Translations under genes and position numbers: made by a program | Notes under the pieces: generated by a model | What the model saw: the letters and a program-made list of their open reading frames with translations, nothing else | The model's database searches: none | What the model was told of the DNA's origin: nothing | NCBI GenBank assembly: GCA_031472005.1 | Contig: PZJY01000009.1 | Location: 744,001-808,000 of the forward strand | Source of the DNA: Tetracladium setigerum | Taxonomy: Eukaryota; Ascomycota; Leotiomycetes; Helotiales | Length of the DNA stretch: 64,000 nt | Reading direction: 5' to 3' | Part shown: piece by piece, positions 58,420 to 64,000 of the stretch | Layout of the letters: each line of letters begins with the position of its first letter | How positions within the stretch are numbered: position 1 is the stretch's first letter

Positions 58420-59036
58420 TGTGATAAATGGTAGCAAGGAGGCGAACTTGGTATACAGGGCACTTCGAAACTGGGATACTACTGAGGATTGAAATGAGGA
58501 GTTGCAGTATTAATGCAGGAAAGGAAAACGGTAAGTCAGAATGAGCGCGAATCAGAGACGACTGCAAAGAAGTATGGAGCACTTGCACTACTGCCCCGAT
58601 CCGCTCGAGGAATTTGGATACCAAGCAGTAGGAGAAAAGGTAAGTTGACAAGGGTGTTGCCCATGGGGCAAAATATCGTCGGGTTGCTCCGTAGCGGACT
58701 AGTCCTGTAGTGCCACAGGTAGTCGCATGCATCCTCCCCTCAACCGAGGCCAAGCCTCTATATCGCCAAGCATCAAGCACACAGGAAGCTATGGGACCTT
58801 ATTGCATATGTCGGAGGAGAGATATCGGAGCAAGCTACGGGACTGTGGGTATTTTACTTTGGAGATATATACATATCTCGCCTTATCTAATATTACGCTT
58901 CGTGTAAACTCCTCTTTTGCTAGTAAACAACTTTCCCTCCCCCTCATATCTTTGTTGATTTTGCTGTCCGAGGACCATATCAAGGTAGACAGAAGAAGTT
59001 CAAACGTGCTTAATAGCCATTGCATATCTCACAGCC
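58420..59036. promoter_or_regulatory. Divergent promoter, amidohydrolase / mitochondrial carrier
   Basis: The 617-bp interval separates two outward-facing starts. It contains CTCCGTAG at 58687-58694, whose reverse complement CTACGGAG occurs at 61601-61608 in the next divergent promoter, and an ACCGAGGCCAAGCC segment at about 58742 resembling GGCCGAGGCTGAGG at about 61617. C/T-rich DNA precedes 59037. Shared elements may be sites for the cluster regulator; this is inference. Confidence 0.45.
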
Positions 59037-60042
59037 ATGTCTACTTCCCGTAAAACAAACAGGTCTCCCACAGCCGCTCAAACAATACTTGCAGGCGGAG
59101 CAGCAGGCGGAGTGGAATCTCTCCTCACCTATCCCACAGAATACATCAAAACCCAGCAACAACTCCTCCGCAAAACCGCCAGCAATCCAATCTCACCCCT
59201 CAAACTCTTTCTCAACACAATTCGAACACAGGGCTTCTCGCCCCTCTACAATGGCGCGGTAGTCTTCTGCATCTCCAACGCATCCAAATCCGCCGTCCGC
59301 TTTTTAGCATTCGACTTCACTCGTCGCTACATGCCCGTGAATCCCACCACAGGACGAACAACCCCAGCGGGAAATCTCATAGCTGGTCTAATAGCAGGAA
59401 TCGCAGAGAGTGTCACAGTCGTTACACCAGGTGAAACAATCAAAACGAAGCTCATCGACGATCGAAATCGCCCCGCTGGGCAACAGCAGCAGTATAAAAA
59501 TAAATCCACGCTCTCGGTCATTTCTCATCTCCTTCGTACCGAAGGGTTTGGTGGGATCTATAGAGGTGTGGTAGCTGTGACGCTAAAGCAGAGCTCTAAT
59601 GCTGTGGTGCGGTTTACGAGTTATAACTTCTTGCTTGAGAGAGCGACGGTGGTGTGTGGAGAGGAGAGGAGAGGTTGGGCGACGGTGGGTGCTGGGGCGG
59701 GGGGGGTTGATCACGGTGTATGCGACTATGCCGATGGATAATGTTAAGACTAGGTTGCAGGCTATTGGGGGGAGTGAGAAGTATATTGGGAGTTGGGATT
59801 GTGTAAGATCTGTGGTGAGGGAGGAGGGGTTGAGGGCGTTGTGGAAAGGTACAAGTCCAAGGTTGGTGAGGCTCACGGTAAGTTATCCAACACCGTAGCA
59901 ACAATCGATTGTCTTGTTGGTAGCTGACAGTGAATGGTAGATCTCTGGTGCAATCAGCTTTGCAATCTATGAACAGGTGCTTGTGTGGACTGGCAGATCC
60001 GTGAAGTTGGATGTAGCAGCGAAAACTCCTGCACTTACTTAG
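59037..60042 (+). CDS. Mitochondrial tricarboxylate-type carrier, frame broken in a G8 run
   Basis: This is a SLC25-type inner-membrane carrier. Three-fold repeat signatures are present: YPTEYIKT, TPGETIKT and MPMDNVKT (Px[DE]xx[KR]), with repeat-1 features (NASKSAVRFLAFD) like yeast Ctp1 citrate carriers. Exon 1 is 59037-59877 and exon 2 is 59941-60042. Within exon 1 the frame shifts at eight consecutive G (59699-59706): upstream reading ends WATVGAGAGG, and the other frame continues LITVYATMPMDN. Seven G would give a normal 313-residue carrier. This is either a sequencing indel in a homopolymer or a real mutation that removes the third repeat. The high conservation of the rest favours the former. 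In an intact state it would exchange citrate or related acids between mitochondria and cytosol. Confidence 0.82.
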
Positions 60043-60318
60043 ACAATAGAAGAAAGTTTTAAAAGCTACTTTGAGTTGCTTGCAAAGACTTTGATGTATT
60101 TAGTGTCATCATCTTGTGTTTGTCGTAGAATAGTTTCTTGCGGCTAAATAATGCTTTTGCTTCAGAAATCGACCACCCTTCACTGCTCTAAATCTTGCAC
60201 TTGAAATTAGACAGTACATTTCATTTATATTCATTTCGTTCCCTTTGGTTTTCGACTTTCAAAGCATTCAAGTAGGTCGAATTTGATCATGACATTCGTT
60301 GATCCTGCTTTAGCCGTT

Positions 60319-61137
60319 TTATTTTCTCAACCTAGCAATTGTCGGTCCCATCTCTTCCCCATTCTCCAGACACTTCCTTGTCTTCTCATCAATTTCCCAC
60401 CTTTCCTCGCACAATTTCAAACATTGCTCAACCAGTGTTGGTGGAATGGCTACCACACCATCAGCATCTGCCAAAATCAAGTCCCCCGGATTGATCGTCA
60501 ATGGCTCTTCCTGTATGTCGGAAGTGAATTGAACTGGCTCATTCAGAGTTGACGATCTTGTAAACGAATTTGAACCAAGAATCGAAATGCCTTTGGCGAA
60601 CAACTGAGTGGTGGTTAGAATCAAGTTCTGAGAGTGACGTGCAATGGACAGCAAACTCACTGGAAATCCCAAATCTCGATGTTCATTCACGTCCCGAAAA
60701 TTCCCATCAATAATCACACCCTTTGCCCCTAATTTCTGTGCCCTGGTACTCATCAATCCGCCCCAGCAAGCTGAATACAGGCCCTTTGGCTGGCTTACAA
60801 ACACAACTGAATCATTGGGTATGCCGTCCGCAAAATGAATTGGTGGTTTGGGGGAAGTGCTATCTTTCGCGGGAACCATTTGCACTGTGAATGCTGGCCC
60901 GAAAATCTTGGATGTCCCTGTTTGCCGAGTAGGAGACCACATTGTCAAGCCGGAGAGGAAGCCGCCATATTTCACGCCGAGTTTAACGAGGGAATCGCCG
61001 ACCTGGTCATGCTGTTATCAACTTGAGCCCATAAGATGAAAATTAACAATATGGATCTTGGTAGGACTTGCATCGCAGGATGTGAATTTGGAGAGAGATT
61101 TCAACGAGGCGGCTGATGCAGCTTTGGAGGATGCCAT
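60319..61137 (-). CDS. RraA-fold (HMG/CHA aldolase-like) enzyme
   Basis: Three exons (61072-61137, 60661-61002, 60604 boundary then 60319-60603) give 230 residues. Intron 1 begins GCAAGT and ends CATGACCAG, a GC-AG intron that joins FTSCD to VGDSLVKLGVKYGG. Intron 2 (60604-60660, 57 nt, GTGAGT to CTAACCACCACTCAG) is a multiple of three without a stop, so it is easily missed; removing it gives GFP-LFAKGISILGSNSF. The active-site region GGLMSTRAQKLGAKGVIIDGNFRD carries the Arg-Asp pair typical of 4-hydroxy-4-methyl-2-oxoglutarate / 4-carboxy-4-hydroxy-2-oxoadipate aldolases and related oxaloacetate decarboxylases. These produce pyruvate (and oxaloacetate) in aromatic-acid meta-cleavage pathways. 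Its exact activity is inferred. Confidence 0.83.
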
Positions 61138-61743
61138 GACTTCGAATTGAGGAGGTGCAGGACGTTTTATTCAGTTGAACAACAGTAAAGCTCTGAGATG
61201 GGTATGGGTATGGGTCTACTAAAGTGATGGCAAGAATATTTCAAAAATCAGAAATGTCCGGGGTACGAGTTACAGTAAGTATTCACAACAAGTCAAACAC
61301 AGTCTTGAAATGGAATGGATGTTGGATGAGTGGCCGAGGTGTTTGTGGACCAGGCCAGGGCCGCTGCAATGCTGCATGCACGCCAATTTCCACAACCCCT
61401 GTTCTGTTCCCCCAGCACACGCTAAGGGAGTGTTCCTTTAGCGTGTAGGGAGAAACCCAGCGCCAAGGCCATCTGCAAGGCACCATGAGGAATGAAGGAA
61501 CGAAGAGACAATTTAGCACCTCAATAATCGACCAAGGTACTCAGATACTTATCTGAATTTTCAATGGTGAGTGGCCCACATATCTCGAGGCTTCAAGAAA
61601 CTACGGAGCTCTCCTAGGCCGAGGCTGAGGAAAAGGTCAGCCTTGACGCTCCTCTTTCTATATTCTTTCCATATTCTTTCTTCCTCTCGTCTTTCTCTGG
61701 TTTTTGAAATTCGAAATACTTCTTTCGCTATAGCAATTTGACT
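61138..61743. promoter_or_regulatory. Divergent promoter, RraA-like enzyme / aconitase
   Basis: These 606 bp separate two outward-facing genes. They contain GGGTAT repeats at 61197-61216, a near-palindromic pair around TAAGGGAGTG...TTTAGCG (61420-61445), CTACGGAG at 61601-61608 and GGCCGAGGCTGAGG at about 61617, both echoed in the 58.4-59.0 kb promoter. T/C-rich DNA (61640-61735) precedes the aconitase start. No transcript is predicted inside. Confidence 0.45.
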
Positions 61744-64000
61744 ATGGCTTCTGTTTCCAGGTCTATTTCTCTTTCTTCGGTGCAGAGGCCAAGTCTGGCA
61801 CCGCGGACTAGGTGCGTGCTGCGGACAACAAGACGATGTCTTGCTACCGTCACAAGCGTAGAACTTCAGGAAACCGGCAGAGTGCCAATGAGCAGATATG
61901 ACAAGGTGTGTTCCCTAAATCCGAATTGCAAGCAAAACCCTAATCTTGACTTCTCAGGACAGATTCCTTCCTTACACACATCTTCAGAGGTCTCTTGATC
62001 GCGTAAGACGGAGGATAACCAGACCTCTGACACTTTCCGAAAAGATTCTTTATTCACATCTCTGCGACCCTGACACCCAAGAAATCGAGCCAGGGAAGTC
62101 ATTTCTCAAATTGTACCCCGACAGAGTTGCGATCCATGATGCGAACGCCACCATGGCGCTCCTGCAATTCATGAGTGCTGGAATTGACAAAGTCGCAATC
62201 CCCACCACGATTCATACCGATCATCTTACCATGGCCGAGAAGGGGGCAAAGGTAGATTTGGCCGCCGCGAAGATTAAGCACCAGGAAGTTTTTGCATTTC
62301 TAGCTTCAGCGTCTGCGAAATATGACATTGGTTTCTGGAAGCCTGGGTCGGGAATTATTCATACTATTTTATTCGAAAATTACACTTTGTGAGTATCTAG
62401 TCCTTAATGTTTAGCTGTGAGTATTTCTTAATGACGGACGCAGTCCTGGAGGTTTGCTTGTTGGCACAGACTCTCATACTCCGAATGCCTCTGGAATGGC
62501 CATGTTGGGTATTGGAGGTAAGAATCGTGTTCGCAAATGTTAACCATTTTTCTAATTAATAACAGTAGGAGGCTCGGATGGTGTGGATGCAATGGCTGGG
62601 ATGCCATGGGAGCTTCCATGTCCAAAAACACTTGGTGTGCGTCTCACTGGTAACCTGACAGGATGGGCGAGCGCCAAAGGTAAGATTTGATTCTAAACCT
62701 ACTCTTAAACTCGACCGATGGATTGGTCTAACTTGCTTCAGACATCATCTGCAAACTAGCTGGAATGGTTTCGGTGACAGGCGGAAAAGGCAAGATCGTA
62801 GAATTCTTCGGTCCAGGATGTGAGAATTTGAGTGCGACTGCAATGGCTACGATTGGCAATATGAGTGCAGAGATTGGATCCACTTCTTGTTTATTTCCAT
62901 ATTCAGAAGCAATGGGTAAATATCTTGAGGTCACACACCGTGGGGATATCGCAAGAGCGGCGTTGCAGTCGCGAAATCTGATTACTCCCGATGAAGGCAG
63001 CGAGCAGTATTACGACGATATCATTGAAATTGACCTCGACACACTGGAGCCGCATATAAACGGTATGTCCGAGTTTACCCAATCTCTCATTTCCGTTTAT
63101 ATTAGAGCAAGCTCTCAAAGACGTCTGGAGAGCTAATGCTTAATTGGTGGAGCTTTAATACCCTCACAAACCTAACACTAACTTTATGCAGGGCCATACA
63201 CCCCGGATCTTTCCCATCCAATGTCAAAGTTCGCCAAAACAGCAATTGAGAATCAATGGCCTACAAATTTGTCGGCGAGCCTTGTTGGTAGCTGCACGAA
63301 CTCTTCATACGAAGACTTGATGAAAGTCTCCAACCTGCTCAAGCAGGCCGCCGACGCCGGCCTAAAACCTAAGACACAATTCTTCGTATCCACTGGAAGC
63401 GAACAAATCAGAGCTACGGCTGAGGATGCAGGGTTTCTGAATGTTATGAGAGATGCCGGTGCTATAGTCCTGAGCAGTTCCTGTGGTCCTTGTGTCGGTC
63501 AGTGGAATAGACCAGACATACCGAAAGGAACGCCAAATTCAGTGATATCATCATTCAACCGTAACTTCACTGGGTAGGAATCCATCTTCATCATCTGCTA
63601 AACGCAAAACTAATATCCTGCCTTTATGCAGTCGCCATGATGGCAATCCAGGCACACATTCCTTCGTCACTTCCCCAGAAGTAGCGACTGCATTCGCTTT
63701 TTCTGGATCACTCGACTTCAATCCTGCTACCGATTCAATTCCCACCTCCACAGGCACGCCATTTACCTTCTCTCTCCCAAGTGGTGACCCACTTCCTACT
63801 ACCTTCAATCCAGGCGAGGACCTCTACCAACCTCCACCTCCATCCTCTGAAGCCCAAAATATTTCCGTGGCAATATCTCCCTCATCTGATCGGCTCCAGA
63901 TCCTCAAACCCTTCGCCCCTTGGAAAAAAGACCAAGCTCTCGACCTTCCCATTCTCCTAAAAGTCAAAGGTAAATGCACTACGGATCACATCTCCCCGCA
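61744..64000 (+). CDS. Mitochondrial aconitase paralogue (truncated by window end)
   Basis: At least six introns are recognisable (after 61905, 62388, about 62519, about 62679, about 63062, about 63575); the frame continues to the window edge, so the C-terminal swivel domain is incomplete. The start at 61744 gives an Arg/Ser-rich, acid-poor presequence ([17 protein letters not shown]...), pointing to mitochondria. The aconitase core is intact: [48 protein letters not shown], and the three 4Fe-4S cysteines in GSCTNS and [11 protein letters not shown]. It isomerises citrate/isocitrate-like tricarboxylates by dehydration and rehydration. It differs from textbook TCA aconitase at several otherwise fixed positions (for example [14 protein letters not shown]), consistent with a second aconitase (AcoB/Aco2-type) recruited to a side pathway. 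Confidence 0.88.

Noticed and set aside
1..64000. CRISPR arrays, rRNA, riboswitches, bacterial operons
   Set aside because: Nothing of the kind is seen, and the window is clearly eukaryotic nuclear DNA.

Overview
The window looks like nuclear DNA of a filamentous ascomycete (Pezizomycotina). The genes have short spliceosomal introns (about 45-140 nt, GT-AG with CTAAC/CTAAT-like branch sites and a few GC-AG), and the families are typical of these fungi: Zn2Cys6 regulators, a Clr5-domain protein, MFS sugar transporters, a hybrid histidine kinase, secreted hydrolases and a Fot1/Pogo transposon. The class cannot be fixed by eye; Leotiomycetes is a guess. All gene models were spliced by hand, and most were checked by reading frame and by exon lengths summing to a multiple of three.

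Layout. 0-13 kb is accessory or decaying DNA: an intact Fot1/Pogo element (276-2094) sits about 60 bp past the end of a giant ankyrin-repeat gene (2156-7804, one frameshift), followed by relics of a Clr5/TPR gene (9461-11841) and a TauD-like dioxygenase (about 12081-13075). 14-18.2 kb carries two secreted enzymes: an M28 aminopeptidase and an alpha/beta hydrolase-like protein. 19.2-21 kb holds a relic of an SF1 helicase with CCHC knuckles. 21.3-26.2 kb holds a Gal4-like Zn2Cys6 regulator facing an MFS sugar transporter, then a P-loop kinase (27-27.8 kb) and a large secreted protein (29.3-31.4 kb). 33-36.8 kb has a 39-residue membrane microprotein candidate and a 937-residue protein of unknown function. 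36.8-48 kb is mostly gene-free, simple-repeat-rich DNA around one hexose-type transporter (42.1-43.9 kb). 48-52.5 kb is a PAS hybrid histidine kinase.

The most coherent unit is 54.5-64 kb: a Zn2Cys6 regulator, a LigI-like amidohydrolase, a tricarboxylate-type mitochondrial carrier, an RraA-fold aldolase-like enzyme and a mitochondrial aconitase paralogue (cut by the window end). They lie on alternating strands with two divergent promoters of about 0.6 kb. Lactonase, hydratase-family enzyme, keto-acid aldolase and tricarboxylate carrier together suggest a pathway for an aromatic-derived or other tri/dicarboxylic acid; this is inference. The carrier reading frame is interrupted in a run of eight G.

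Three genes (ankyrin, Clr5, carrier) change frame at or next to a mononucleotide run, so assembly error must be separated from real gene loss. No tRNA, rRNA, CRISPR or prokaryotic-type features were recognised.
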